Below, in pieces: positions 50,338 through 60,245 of a DNA stretch of 64,000 bases (position 1 is the stretch's first letter; each line of letters opens with the position of its first letter). This DNA is from Oceanobacillus jordanicus (GTDB lineage Bacteria > Bacillota > Bacilli > Bacillales > Amphibacillaceae), in the NCBI RefSeq assembly GCF_022095695.1, contig NZ_JAIFZM010000005.1:1-64000 (forward strand), in the 5' to 3' direction. A model generated the notes under the pieces. That model saw nothing but the letters and a program-made list of their open reading frames with translations, was not told the DNA's origin and did not search any database. The translations under genes and the position numbers were made by a program.

Positions 50338-53300
50338 TTAGTATTCAAAAATACCAATTAGCACTCGTTCATTGTGAGGCGATTCCCTGTTGGTGTCGTT
50401 GCCCCGTATTTCGCCATTATCAACGTATATATATTTTCTATTAACGGTTGTACCTGGCGTATCTGCACCTACAAATAGATTAATACCTCCACCGCCTCCA
50501 ATATCTAATCTTGATTTATGGATATGAGAAAAACTAAGGTTGTCCCTATACATAGTGCCACTAGCGTATCTAGCCCAAACTAAAACCCAACCATTCCTAC
50601 AGTCTGTGAGTGGTTTGGTAGGTGTTGCGGTCTGCCCTCCCTGCATGTAGATCGCACCGGTCCACAAAGTAGGGGCTCTCCCTATCGCGTTATATCTCCC
50701 TTTTGCTATTTCCCAAGTAGAGTCTTCTGGCATGTAAACGGATGGTGAAGTGCCCTCCACTATCTGTATGCCATCACATTGTACCCATTCATTGTTACCA
50801 CCAGACACTTTAAACTCCAGTGAGTCTCCCTCTGAGAAATCAGTGGGTATAGCGAATGTGACTGCATGTCTTACTACAGAATAATCATCAGGAACAGCAG
50901 GAAAGATAGTGTTGGTTAGTCTTCTGATAAAATCTCCCGCTGCGTTTATATGATCAATTTCAAATCTTGGTGTACCCCCTGCTACTACATTGTGCTGTCT
51001 TTTGAAGAACCCGGATGCGGTGAACGTCATACCACCAGCTACGCCATCGTAAATAGTCTGATATACGTAATCTCCGCTTCTAACGCATATTGCCTTCTCA
51101 CCAAATATAGGCAGTGCGCTCCGATTATCCGGCCCCCACACCATCGCTACCTTGGCTCCGCCCCGTTCTATCCATATATTCTCACTAGGATTATCGGACA
51201 TCCTCATATCCAACCAGTTATACTTAATAGCAGTTGACCCCATAGAGTCTGGATCATGTTTGACCAATTCGAATGAGTGGTCTTTAACTATATTCCTCCT
51301 TGGTGTGGCGTTGTATTTAAGTCCCGATTCTCCGTCCCTGAGAAAGAACCCTCCGTCTTGTACCGTAATACCTTCATTATCTACCTCGGTTACTGCGTTG
51401 TTTAATTTCCCATCTATACTATCTGCTCTATCCTTAGCATAGTCTTTTGCATTAGTTTCTGCCGCGTCCGCTTTCACTTTGGCGTCTGCTTTCGCCTGTG
51501 CGAGTTTATCTTTGGCGTCTTGAATAGCACGAGCTTCTTCGGCAGAAACTTTCCCGTCAGCGTACGCCTTTGCTTGTGTTTCAGCGAGATTAGCTTTAGC
51601 AACCGCAACAGATTCAGCTGCGGATTGGGCTGCATCTGCTTTATCCTGTGCATCTTGTGCTACATCTTCTGGGGCTATACTCCAATCTGAAGCTACATTA
51701 CTTTTTTCTAACTTTTCTCTCCCCATAACAAATTCTAAAGAGTCGCTTTCATTGTAAGCTCTCACCATTGGTTGAATCCAATCATAATCTATACGCCTTA
51801 CCCCTGTAAGAACTATTCTTTTACTTTCACCCGGGTCTACTCTTTCGCTTTGACCAGAAGAACCTGAAAAAACTAAACCGTTAATATGAAAATAAAAAGG
51901 GGTTATTCCTACATTTTTAAGATATATAGAATATACGTATGTTTGATCTAATACCATAGGTTCTGAAACAGCTGTACTACTATTAGTTGTGTATAGAAAT
52001 TTGATGCCATGACTCCCGCCTGTTGTTGTGACCTTATATGCTTTAGAAAAACCCCACTCTTCCCTCATGCTAAATTCTTCTACTTGTGCTAAAGAACCAC
52101 TATAAGTATTCCATTTGTCTATGTTGTCACTATTTAGTATTAAGTTTCTTCCACCCGGTTTTACATTATCGTACAAAGGCGACCAACTATAATCACTAGC
52201 ATTATTTGATTCGGAAGCAGTTGTTTTATTATAGGCTAACCCTAAATACCTTTTTCCTCCAGGGCTATCTGACATCCCATTTCCATCTTTGTCATCAGCA
52301 TATTTTGTCCATGTATACCTTGGAGTGCCATCTGCACCGGGGTCTCCTGGTATTCCTTTATCCCCCTTTGTTTTTGCCCAGGTATAGTCCTCGTAATTCG
52401 CACTCTCATTAGGAGAACTTTTATTATAGGCTAAACCTATATATTCCTTTCCAGTTGGAGAATCGCTCATACCACTTGTTGGGCTATCAGCGAATTTCAA
52501 CCATGTATATAAGGTTCTTCCATCTTCACCAGGCGGACCAGGTAACCCTTGGGGCCCCCCTGGGCCAGCCTTCCAAATTCCTTCTTCCTCACTCCAAATT
52601 TTCCAGATCACGTTCTTCGTATCCGAAATATCTACCCAAATTACTGTCTTATCATTAGGTGGCGTTGGAGACTCTACGCGCTTTTTCTCAGCGTATTCTT
52701 CCGTATGCCTAATAGAAACTTCAAGGTTCGCTTTGGCTTGTTCGATTCGTTCCTGTTCTTCTTCTAATACTTTCTGATTGGTATATTTCTTTGTTTCTAC
52801 CGCAATTAAAGCTGGAAGCTCTTGTTTTTCCACTCCTTGCAGTTCATCAAATTTATTTTTCATTTTACTTATCAAAGTTGGACGGGAGCGACCAAAAGTA
52901 GCTTCTAAACGAAAACCGCTTACCTCATGTATCTCCTTGAAGTGTGTTATAGGAGCCGTCATCTGCAGCCCCCATGATTTATTAACCACTTGGACTTTAT
53001 CACCTAAATCAAAGTCTTCTCCGTATTGGAAAGGAGACTCTTGGCTAGGTGTTATAATCTCTGCCTCTAATGTATAGACGCTCTCCATATCACGCATTTT
53101 GGACTGACCGCGTTCTTCTAGTTGTTGTCTAATTTCTTCTGGTGACAATTCTTCTTCACCTTTTCCGCCAACATCTCGAGCATCAATAAACGTTTCGATA
53201 CGATCCCATCCAGCATTATTCCCAAGCGTGATAATTTCCCTTTCAGCACCTTCGCCTTGCCCACCAACATAACCCACATTACGTAAATCATTATCACTGT

Positions 53301-53973
53301 TGATAAATCCCTGTGACTTTATGGTCTCAAATTCGGGACTAAAAAACACAGGATGGTTTCCATATGGATTATCCTGTGTGAGGTCTTTTGCTTCTATGAC
53401 ATCAAATATTAACTTTTTAGTCTTGAAGTTTGCGAATAACCCCCATCCTAACCCCGTTTTGATAGAGATGCTTTCAAGCTCATCCGCAATGTTTTTATAT
53501 CGAGATTCCCATTCAATATGCCCACCTCGCTTAAGGTCCGGAGCTACTTCTATATGTGGCATTTTACGACTTGGATCCACAGGATTAACAAAATGGTTAT
53601 ATACATAATGTTTCAGCACCGTTTCCGTATTTCCGGTTTTACGATCATGGCTTGTGTGACCAGGCGGAACAGTTAATCGTCTGCCCATAATGCCATCTAT
53701 TGTATAGCCTGTTAGCTTAAAATTCTCCGAATCTTTACCACTATCATCTAATGCAATTTCTTTCGTAAGAATAATACCTACTTTGTTGCTTTGTTTGTTT
53801 AATGCAACCAGGTTTCCTTTTTCTAGATATTTTGCTTCATGCATATACCGATTCACATGTAATTCAAAATCTCCCACTCCATGAAAATCACGCCCAAACT
53901 GCAAGGATTGGTAGGTATCAATCTCTGCTTGAAAATCTAAAAATCGGTTATATATCCGTAATGGCATCTTCAC
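50338..53973 (-). CDS. Tail-tip/tail spike protein with collagen-like repeats
   Basis: The 1211-residue protein begins with a Gp37-like (ReqiPepy6) tail domain over about 370 residues, the position of the Tal/tail-hub protein behind Dit. Then come a helical linker, two copies of a repeat of about 65 residues, each with collagen-type triplets (GPQGLPGPPGEDG; GDKGIPGDPGADG) followed by YTWxKxAD...GMSDSPxGKxYxGLAYNK, a beta-sandwich region, an Ala-rich coiled coil near residues 770-855 and a C-terminal receptor-type domain. It probably binds the host surface. The start GTG 53973 is seven bases after aaggtggg. Confidence 0.82.
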   Translation of the reverse strand: MKMPLRIYNRFLDFQAEIDTYQSLQFGRDFHGVGDFELHVNRYMHEAKYLEKGNLVALNKQSNKVGIILTKEIALDDSGKDSENFKLTGYTIDGIMGRRLTVPPGHTSHDRKTGNTETVLKHYVYNHFVNPVDPSRKMPHIEVAPDLKRGGHIEWESRYKNIADELESISIKTGLGWGLFANFKTKKLIFDVIEAKDLTQDNPYGNHPVFFSPEFETIKSQGFINSDNDLRNVGYVGGQGEGAEREIITLGNNAGWDRIETFIDARDVGGKGEEELSPEEIRQQLEERGQSKMRDMESVYTLEAEIITPSQESPFQYGEDFDLGDKVQVVNKSWGLQMTAPITHFKEIHEVSGFRLEATFGRSRPTLISKMKNKFDELQGVEKQELPALIAVETKKYTNQKVLEEEQERIEQAKANLEVSIRHTEEYAEKKRVESPTPPNDKTVIWVDISDTKNVIWKIWSEEEGIWKAGPGGPQGLPGPPGEDGRTLYTWLKFADSPTSGMSDSPTGKEYIGLAYNKSSPNESANYEDYTWAKTKGDKGIPGDPGADGTPRYTWTKYADDKDGNGMSDSPGGKRYLGLAYNKTTASESNNASDYSWSPLYDNVKPGGRNLILNSDNIDKWNTYSGSLAQVEEFSMREEWGFSKAYKVTTTGGSHGIKFLYTTNSSTAVSEPMVLDQTYVYSIYLKNVGITPFYFHINGLVFSGSSGQSERVDPGESKRIVLTGVRRIDYDWIQPMVRAYNESDSLEFVMGREKLEKSNVASDWSIAPEDVAQDAQDKADAAQSAAESVAVAKANLAETQAKAYADGKVSAEEARAIQDAKDKLAQAKADAKVKADAAETNAKDYAKDRADSIDGKLNNAVTEVDNEGITVQDGGFFLRDGESGLKYNATPRRNIVKDHSFELVKHDPDSMGSTAIKYNWLDMRMSDNPSENIWIERGGAKVAMVWGPDNRSALPIFGEKAICVRSGDYVYQTIYDGVAGGMTFTASGFFKRQHNVVAGGTPRFEIDHINAAGDFIRRLTNTIFPAVPDDYSVVRHAVTFAIPTDFSEGDSLEFKVSGGNNEWVQCDGIQIVEGTSPSVYMPEDSTWEIAKGRYNAIGRAPTLWTGAIYMQGGQTATPTKPLTDCRNGWVLVWARYASGTMYRDNLSFSHIHKSRLDIGGGGGINLFVGADTPGTTVNRKYIYVDNGEIRGNDTNRESPHNERVLIGIFEY

Positions 53974-53986
53974 ATTATCACCCACC

Positions 53987-54955
53987 TTAAGCTACTTTAG
54001 AAACTCGTACTCTGACAAATTGTGTCTGTGTATCTCTATCAAAATTACCAGTCGTGAATCGGAAATCTACAACATCCCCCTCTTGCAAATCATCAAACCC
54101 ACTCACCATCAGGAACCTATCGGAAGTGGTACCGAAAGACTTCGTACCTAACGGGAAGCTTTGCGCTCCATTAACGTATACATAAACAGAAATTTGACCA
54201 TCGATCACTACGTCACTAAATTCAAAAGCCATTTCAATCCAAAACGAATAAATACCATCTGCTTTAGCTACGAATTGCTCATCACTTATAATTTCGGACT
54301 GCTTATCGGCTTGCGTTTCTCCAAACTTAATTTTTAAAGCCTGTGATAAAGAAACACCTGCTGGAACTGGTTGTGAGGTATTATTCCTGGTTTTTATAAA
54401 CGACTGATTAGGCATACTAACCATGCCAACCTCATTAATAGTTAATCCACGGTAAATGTTGTGTAACGGTATATATCCACACACTAGATCGTCCGCCCGT
54501 TCATCTTCGATTTCTGACTGCTCGACAAATGATTTTCCAGCAATGATCCTCACCTGAGCAACACTCATCTCAAAAACGTAACTATCGCGAGTTAAACTAG
54601 GTAATACAGGATTACTAGCAGGTGTCCCCTTTTTAACATACGCATAAATACGCCGTTCTGCTGGGTTGTTATCAAAACAAATAACTATCCTATCAATACG
54701 ATCATTATTAGGATCTGCGATTGCATGCGTTAATGTCATCGTACTATCGTTTTCGTACATATACCCATTCGCAAACATAAAGCCTGCTCCTAGTGCAATC
54801 TCCATATTTGTTTTAGCAGTAACTTCTAAATTGGGCAAGTTAGGATCATTGGAAACACCATTTCCGATTATTTGTCCATGAAATCTTGCCCAATCGGCAG
54901 CTTGATAAACCCGTTGATCATCTGCAGTACTATCGAAAAAATACATTCTTTCCAT
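53987..54955 (-). CDS. Phage tail/baseplate structural protein
   Basis: The 322-residue protein begins YFFDSTADDQRVYQAADWARF, a pattern seen at the N-terminus of baseplate and receptor-binding proteins of Gram-positive siphoviruses. The last 130 residues (ADGIYSFWIEMAFEF, ISVYVYVNGAQSFP) look like a C1q/TNF-type beta jelly roll, often used for receptor binding or trimerisation. It lies between Dit and the tail spike in the late operon. The exact role is inferred. Confidence 0.7.
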   Translation of the reverse strand: MERMYFFDSTADDQRVYQAADWARFHGQIIGNGVSNDPNLPNLEVTAKTNMEIALGAGFMFANGYMYENDSTMTLTHAIADPNNDRIDRIVICFDNNPAERRIYAYVKKGTPASNPVLPSLTRDSYVFEMSVAQVRIIAGKSFVEQSEIEDERADDLVCGYIPLHNIYRGLTINEVGMVSMPNQSFIKTRNNTSQPVPAGVSLSQALKIKFGETQADKQSEIISDEQFVAKADGIYSFWIEMAFEFSDVVIDGQISVYVYVNGAQSFPLGTKSFGTTSDRFLMVSGFDDLQEGDVVDFRFTTGNFDRDTQTQFVRVRVSKVA

Positions 54956-55026
54956 TTACTTCACTCCTTTGAAGGAAAAATATAACTCCCTGTCGAATAG
55001 TGTAGATTGGAGGGAGGTGGTATCAC

Positions 55027-55440
55027 ATGGCTAAAAGCTTTCTTGAAAAGCGAGATTTTAAGGCATTAACTACATTAAATGTTTATTCAGCAGTTCAAAT
55101 AGCAAATGAAAACTCTGACGATAAGAATAAAATTATTTTTATCACTAACTTTGGAATTGTAACTGCAGAAAAAATATTAACTGGAGATTTCAAAGAAGAT
55201 GAATTAAATGAAAGCAATTATTCTAAATTCATCTCCCAGAGTGCTGTTTCCCTAACAAGAGAAGCACTTAAAGAACATAATAATGAAGATGTTTTGTTAG
55301 ATAAAACATCATTTGTTCTTGAAAATGTAGTAATTAGACCTTACGGTAGTGATCAAATTAATAACTTTTCAAGTTTAATTTTATTTTCTGACCAAATTGT
55401 TGGGGTGTCATCCGGAACCCTTTCGGAAAATAATTCTTAA
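55027..55440 (+). CDS. Opposite-strand cargo (moron) gene, function unknown
   Basis: The 137-residue protein is encoded against the direction of the tail genes, between the baseplate protein gene and dit. It has a strong ribosome site (ggagggaggtgg), its own terminator, and higher AT content than the flanking tail genes. The protein is soluble, acidic and mixed alpha/beta (IIFITNFGIVTAEKIL near 37-52, SLILFSDQIVGVS near 117-129). I recognise no domain. Its arrangement is that of a moron expressed from the prophage. Confidence 0.7.
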   Translation: MAKSFLEKRDFKALTTLNVYSAVQIANENSDDKNKIIFITNFGIVTAEKILTGDFKEDELNESNYSKFISQSAVSLTREALKEHNNEDVLLDKTSFVLENVVIRPYGSDQINNFSSLILFSDQIVGVSSGTLSENNS

Positions 55441-55450
55441 CATCAATGGA

Positions 55451-55478
55451 ACGGTGCTCATAAGCACCGTTTTTCACT
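55451..55478 (+). terminator. Terminator of the opposite-strand cargo gene
   Basis: A perfect 8-bp stem acggtgct / agcaccgt with loop cata is followed by ttttt, ten bases after the stop codon at 55440. Confidence 0.9.
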
Positions 55479-55508
55479 TTTTTACTCATTCCTTTTCCTC
55501 CTTCATTT

Positions 55509-56357
55509 TTATATCCCCACATACTGACTATTCCAGGTGACAGACACTAAGCTATTCCTGTCCCCTGCATCCGCGATGTGTTCAATTTCATTCTCTCCTA
55601 CTTCAAGCTTTAACCAGGTAGAATCATGATCCATATAGCCAAGTGCTGGATAAATCATATTTCCACGGTAGATTTCGACCCGTTTGCTTCCTTCAGTTGT
55701 ATCAATATGCAAAATTTCATCTGTAGCAATCGCTCGATTAATCCGAATCCATGCTCCCGTAGTTTGATTAATAATTCGGGGATTAGTAACTGGTCCCTGT
55801 ACATCAATTCTTACTGCAGCTGGTACATCACCCTCATTAGTCAATACTGTTCTGGATCCTGATTTCCCAAGTTCAACAGGGAAAGTATTTGGCAAGGTAA
55901 AGTTTCCCACGTATGCTTGTAATGGTTTAGAAGTTTGATTCGGGTCTAGCCAATATGGATTAGAGCACTTCCATGCTATCGAAAATTGTTGCCAGACGTT
56001 GCGCCCTCTTTCCGGAAAAACAGGAACGCCATCTAGTGCTCCGTAAATCTCTTTTATGTCTCCATCCAGTTCCAAGATAATTTTCCCTAAGCCAAGTTTA
56101 GGATTACATACCCGTAAGATCTCTTTTCTGTAGGATTTTATTTCCTTCAAGTCTTTTTTTAATATGGATCCTTGTAAGTCGATATAACGTGGTTGTAAAC
56201 GTGTATCTATATACGTATCACCATCTTGATAAGGTGCGGTTTGTCCTTGAATGTCCGCATCAACTTCCCCGATTCCATTCAAACTTTCAATTAGCAATGG
56301 AGATAGATAAAAGACAATCGACTCTCCACGTGCGTTTTCATATGTTAGCCGTCTCAT
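55509..56357 (-). CDS. Distal tail protein (Dit)
   Basis: The 282-residue protein matches the Sipho_tail/Dit family: N-terminal belt domain with DTYIDTRLQPRYIDLQGSI near residues 47-65 and VWQQFSIAWKCSNPYWLDP near 123-141, and a C-terminal beta-sandwich. Dit forms the hexameric hub between tail tube and tail tip. It lies three bases after the tape measure gene and before the tail-tip genes. Confidence 0.88.
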   Translation of the reverse strand: MRRLTYENARGESIVFYLSPLLIESLNGIGEVDADIQGQTAPYQDGDTYIDTRLQPRYIDLQGSILKKDLKEIKSYRKEILRVCNPKLGLGKIILELDGDIKEIYGALDGVPVFPERGRNVWQQFSIAWKCSNPYWLDPNQTSKPLQAYVGNFTLPNTFPVELGKSGSRTVLTNEGDVPAAVRIDVQGPVTNPRIINQTTGAWIRINRAIATDEILHIDTTEGSKRVEIYRGNMIYPALGYMDHDSTWLKLEVGENEIEHIADAGDRNSLVSVTWNSQYVGI

Positions 56358-56360
56358 TAT

Positions 56361-59300
56361 CTAATCCCTCCATTCCATTGCTAAGTCTTGAATAGCTTTC
56401 TTCTGTTTACGTGCATTATCTGCAGGGCTTGATTCGGTACTGTGAAAATGAAGAGTTTGGTTAATTTCAGGCTGCTGTCTCATGTTACCTAGCAGAGATA
56501 GTAACTTGTCCAGCTTTTCCTCAATACTAGAAGCACCTTTAGGATTATGATCATTAGTTTTTATTTTATCCTTACCTAGTAACGCTAATAGCTTGGAAAA
56601 ATCGGTTCTAATAGAAATCGGCTCCAAAAGTGACTGCCAGTCTTGTGTCCCCTCAGCATACTTTGGTGCGGTTCGCATTAACTCTTTAGTCTTTCTTGCT
56701 GGCATTACTTGGGAGCCTTTAGGCAGATCAGGATATAAAGTCGGCCTGTCTGCACTTAAAAACATCTTACCTGTTGGCAATGTTACTAGTTCTCTTCCTG
56801 CGTTGGATCCTTTTCCATCCCCAAGAACAGCATCACCGCCCGGGTGTCCGGCTGTAGGCGTACCACTCGCCCACCATTTAAACCCATTCGTTACAAATTC
56901 AATAGCCTTTTTAACTGGGGATTTAGCTCTCTCATTTAAATCATCAATTGACCCATTGTCCGTTACCGTAATAGGCTTGGTTAACCCTGCTCTAGCAGCG
57001 AAATCTAAAACAGATATAGTACCGTTATCTGATACATCAACATCCTTGTCTACATCTTTCCCAGCTTCCTTAGTCCGGTCTTTTTCTAAGCCAATACCCG
57101 TTGATGTTTTGGCATTATTTCTATCAATTTGAGAACCTTGGCCCTCGAGCGCATCAGTACCAAAATTGATTTTGTCTTTTGCTTCCTCCCACAAGCCAGC
57201 TTCTCTAAGGATTTGTTTCAATACGTCGTCATTTCTAAATATCTTGCGATCTATTTCATCAATCTGACCTTGGATCTCTTGTTTGTTTGCCCCTTCTTGC
57301 TTCCAATTTTCTACTAAGTTTGCTCTTTCTTGGAGAAGTTTCTCGTTTTTCTTATCCATCTGTTTAAGGATGTTACCTTCCTCAATTTTAATTTCAGATG
57401 TCTTAGCAAGGTTGGCGACACGCTTCTCTTTCTCTTTGTCCAAGGAACCTAGTTTTGTGTCGATCAAAGAATTGAGGTCATTATATAGATCTAATTCTTC
57501 GTAAAGATAATTTCTGGCTTCTTGCTGCTGTCCCACTATCTCTTGTAAGGTTGCTCGTCTTTCTCGGTCTTTTTCATTAAGCACACCGTTCTTTTCTAAT
57601 TGAGCATCTAATTTAGCGAGCTCCTGTTGATTCTTGGCTAACTTTTCATCAAGTTGCGCTAGACCTTTTTCACCCTCGGCATTAATTCCATTTTGCTTTA
57701 GGATGATGTTGGCCATTTGCAGATCCATAGCTTTAAACTTTTCAAGTTTCTGCTCGGTTTCTTCTTTGCTTTCCCTAGCCTTTTCCGTTTCTTCTGTTTG
57801 CTTTACAATCCTTTCTTCCAAATTCCCACTCAATAAATCATCAATAGCGTAATGTTCTGCTCTTAGTTCCTTCTTCTTCTCTTCTGACAAAGTTTCATCT
57901 TGCAAGGCTTCGTTGATTTCCCATTGCCTATCCAAAGCTTCTTGTCTACTTATGTTCTGAAGCTTTATCATTTCTTCAAGTTCTTTATTTTTAAAATTAT
58001 AAACCTCTTGTTGTCCAACCAATTCATCACGAAGTTCCTTTTCTTGTTGGAGCTGCTTTATGCGCTGACCTTCTAATTCTGCTCTAGAAGCATTATATAG
58101 AGAGTCTATATATTCGTTTACAGAGTCCGTGTTAGACACAAAAGCATTACCAGTTTCTGATACTGAATGTTGAACATTAGGTGCCTGATCCATAATATCT
58201 TTATTTGCATCAAATAAATAACCAAGTTCGTCCTTCGACAATCCGCTTTTTTTCGCGAGCTTGTCATATTGTTTTTGCAAAGCTTCTATTTCACCCGGGT
58301 TACTAGATTCACGGATTCTCTGGTTTAAGTCGTTAAGTTCTGCTAGTTCATCATTACTGATTTTAGCCTTGGAAGAAAGCTTATCAAATGTCTCAGCGCT
58401 GGTTTCAAGTTGTACCGCTTGATCACTTAAAGACTGTGCAAGATCCAAGTTAACTTCTTCGGATTCCTTTGATTTTTTAATTAAATCAGCAACGGTAAGG
58501 GTGACCCCAGCAACACCAGCAATGGCTAGTCCTGCTACACCGCCTTTACTTAGCAATGATAAGGCTCCGGCTGCACCTTTCCCACCAGATTTTCCTATGG
58601 CCGTAGTTAACCCACCAGTTACTTTCATTAGCCCGCCAATTCCAGAACTTAAACCACCAACTACAGTTAAAACAGGCCCTGCAGCTGCTGCCATTCCACC
58701 AAGCATAACAATGTTCTTTTTGCCTTCTTCGTCAAGTTCTGAAAACCATTGTGTAACATCCTCAATGCCTTCTTTGACATCAGGTAGGACTTCCCTCGTA
58801 AAATCAAGCAGGGTTTCACCAACGGGCAACAAGACTTCCTTCGCTTCGCGCCAAGTGGATTTCCATTGTTGTGAAATATTCTTTTCAGCATTTTTTGTCA
58901 TATCGTCCATAGTGCCGTCTACGTCTTCTATCCCGTCACCAATCCCGCCAAGGGAGTACATGGCTTCTGCTTCAAGATCTTCCCACTTACTACCGAAGAG
59001 CTCTACACCTATCTGGTTAGCTTCAACTTGATCATCCATACCTTTAAGGTCTTTCAACACCGCATTTGATACGTCTTTTACAGTCTTGTCGCCTTTTTTG
59101 AATTCCTTCCACACATCTTGGGTGTCTTTTGACATTTGGCCCATTGCATCAGTGGTTGCGTCCGAACCATCTTTCACACGAATCTGAAACTCTTTCATTA
59201 CATCGTTAATGTAATCGAGATTATAAACACCAGCCTCGGAACCTTTTTGTAGCAATTCAAAGTATTCTTCAGCAGAAAAGCCCATTCTAGCAAACAGCCC

Positions 59301-60227
59301 TGAATACTCACTTAGGTTGTCAAACATCTCATTAGAGAAGTTTAATCCATTTTGAGCCCCTTTAGCCATCAAATCAAAGGCTTCATCTGATTCAAGACCA
59401 AAGCCCTTCATAAGATTGTTTCCGGCTCGCGTGACCTCGTTTACGTCTGCTTCGAAGGTATCGGCGAGGATAACTGCTTTCTCGGTGATACGTTCTAGTT
59501 CTTCGTTGTTTAGATCCTTTATGTTTTGCCTAGTCTGTAATAAAGCATGGTCAATTTCCTCAGCGCTCTCGCCAAAACCATTATTGTAAATGTTGCGGGA
59601 TATATCCGTTAATTCCTTAGCTTCTTCTGCAGTTAGACCTAAAGAATTTTGGATCCTTGTTGCTGAATCTTCATAACTGCCTGCGACTAAACCTGCAGCT
59701 GTCCCGATGCCCAAGATAGCAGGGGTGACCGTGGTAGACATAGCCTTTCCAGCGTCAGACGCTTTATCGCCAAAGGCTTTCATTTTATTACCAGCGTTAT
59801 CTAATTTGTCGCCCATCTTTGTCCAGTTGGAGTTGGCAATACGCTGTTCTTCTCTCAGTTTTGCAAGATCATCTTCTACTCGGCCAACATAACGGCTTAA
59901 GTTATTCAAGGAAGCGACCTGGTTGTTATATTCTTTAGCTGCCTTCTTTGCTTCCTCGGTACCTTCTCCGTGTTCTTTGACCATCTTCTCATACGTTTTT
60001 CGCGCACTCTCTGTTACAGCTTTTTGCACTTCTAACTTCTTATTAAGACCTTGCAACCTAGTTTCATATTTTTCAACAGATTTATCGCTACGATCAAACG
60101 CAGACATATTGGCTTTCATTTCGCTATTAACAACGGTAAGTTGAGACTTCAAATCTTTTAGACCGGAATTTATTTTCATAGTCTCTAAATCTAGCTCAAT
60201 GGAAAGGCCTTCTATTTTTTCAGCCAT
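56361..60227 (-). CDS. Phage tail tape measure protein
   Basis: The 1288-residue protein is mostly long helices and coiled coil, with a hydrophobic glycine/alanine-rich segment near residues 500-585 (GGMAAAAGPVLTVVGGLSSG and following). It starts with the MAEKIEGLSIELDLET beginning common to these proteins. It sets tail length, which would be roughly 190 nm if the usual 0.15 nm per residue holds. The tail chaperone genes precede it and Dit follows, as in all siphoviruses. Confidence 0.93.
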   Translation of the reverse strand: MAEKIEGLSIELDLETMKINSGLKDLKSQLTVVNSEMKANMSAFDRSDKSVEKYETRLQGLNKKLEVQKAVTESARKTYEKMVKEHGEGTEEAKKAAKEYNNQVASLNNLSRYVGRVEDDLAKLREEQRIANSNWTKMGDKLDNAGNKMKAFGDKASDAGKAMSTTVTPAILGIGTAAGLVAGSYEDSATRIQNSLGLTAEEAKELTDISRNIYNNGFGESAEEIDHALLQTRQNIKDLNNEELERITEKAVILADTFEADVNEVTRAGNNLMKGFGLESDEAFDLMAKGAQNGLNFSNEMFDNLSEYSGLFARMGFSAEEYFELLQKGSEAGVYNLDYINDVMKEFQIRVKDGSDATTDAMGQMSKDTQDVWKEFKKGDKTVKDVSNAVLKDLKGMDDQVEANQIGVELFGSKWEDLEAEAMYSLGGIGDGIEDVDGTMDDMTKNAEKNISQQWKSTWREAKEVLLPVGETLLDFTREVLPDVKEGIEDVTQWFSELDEEGKKNIVMLGGMAAAAGPVLTVVGGLSSGIGGLMKVTGGLTTAIGKSGGKGAAGALSLLSKGGVAGLAIAGVAGVTLTVADLIKKSKESEEVNLDLAQSLSDQAVQLETSAETFDKLSSKAKISNDELAELNDLNQRIRESSNPGEIEALQKQYDKLAKKSGLSKDELGYLFDANKDIMDQAPNVQHSVSETGNAFVSNTDSVNEYIDSLYNASRAELEGQRIKQLQQEKELRDELVGQQEVYNFKNKELEEMIKLQNISRQEALDRQWEINEALQDETLSEEKKKELRAEHYAIDDLLSGNLEERIVKQTEETEKARESKEETEQKLEKFKAMDLQMANIILKQNGINAEGEKGLAQLDEKLAKNQQELAKLDAQLEKNGVLNEKDRERRATLQEIVGQQQEARNYLYEELDLYNDLNSLIDTKLGSLDKEKEKRVANLAKTSEIKIEEGNILKQMDKKNEKLLQERANLVENWKQEGANKQEIQGQIDEIDRKIFRNDDVLKQILREAGLWEEAKDKINFGTDALEGQGSQIDRNNAKTSTGIGLEKDRTKEAGKDVDKDVDVSDNGTISVLDFAARAGLTKPITVTDNGSIDDLNERAKSPVKKAIEFVTNGFKWWASGTPTAGHPGGDAVLGDGKGSNAGRELVTLPTGKMFLSADRPTLYPDLPKGSQVMPARKTKELMRTAPKYAEGTQDWQSLLEPISIRTDFSKLLALLGKDKIKTNDHNPKGASSIEEKLDKLLSLLGNMRQQPEINQTLHFHSTESSPADNARKQKKAIQDLAMEWRD

Positions 60228-60245
60228 GTTATATACCTCCTTTCT

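Noticed and set aside
56593-57132. Plus-strand open frame of 179 codons within the tape measure gene
   Set aside because: It is the reverse image of the C-terminal part of the tape measure protein and has no start signal or family resemblance.
58501-59031. Plus-strand open frame of 176 codons within the tape measure gene
   Set aside because: It lies opposite a clearly coding gene, is rich in Pro/Ser/Ala as expected from the reverse of such a gene, and lacks a ribosome site.
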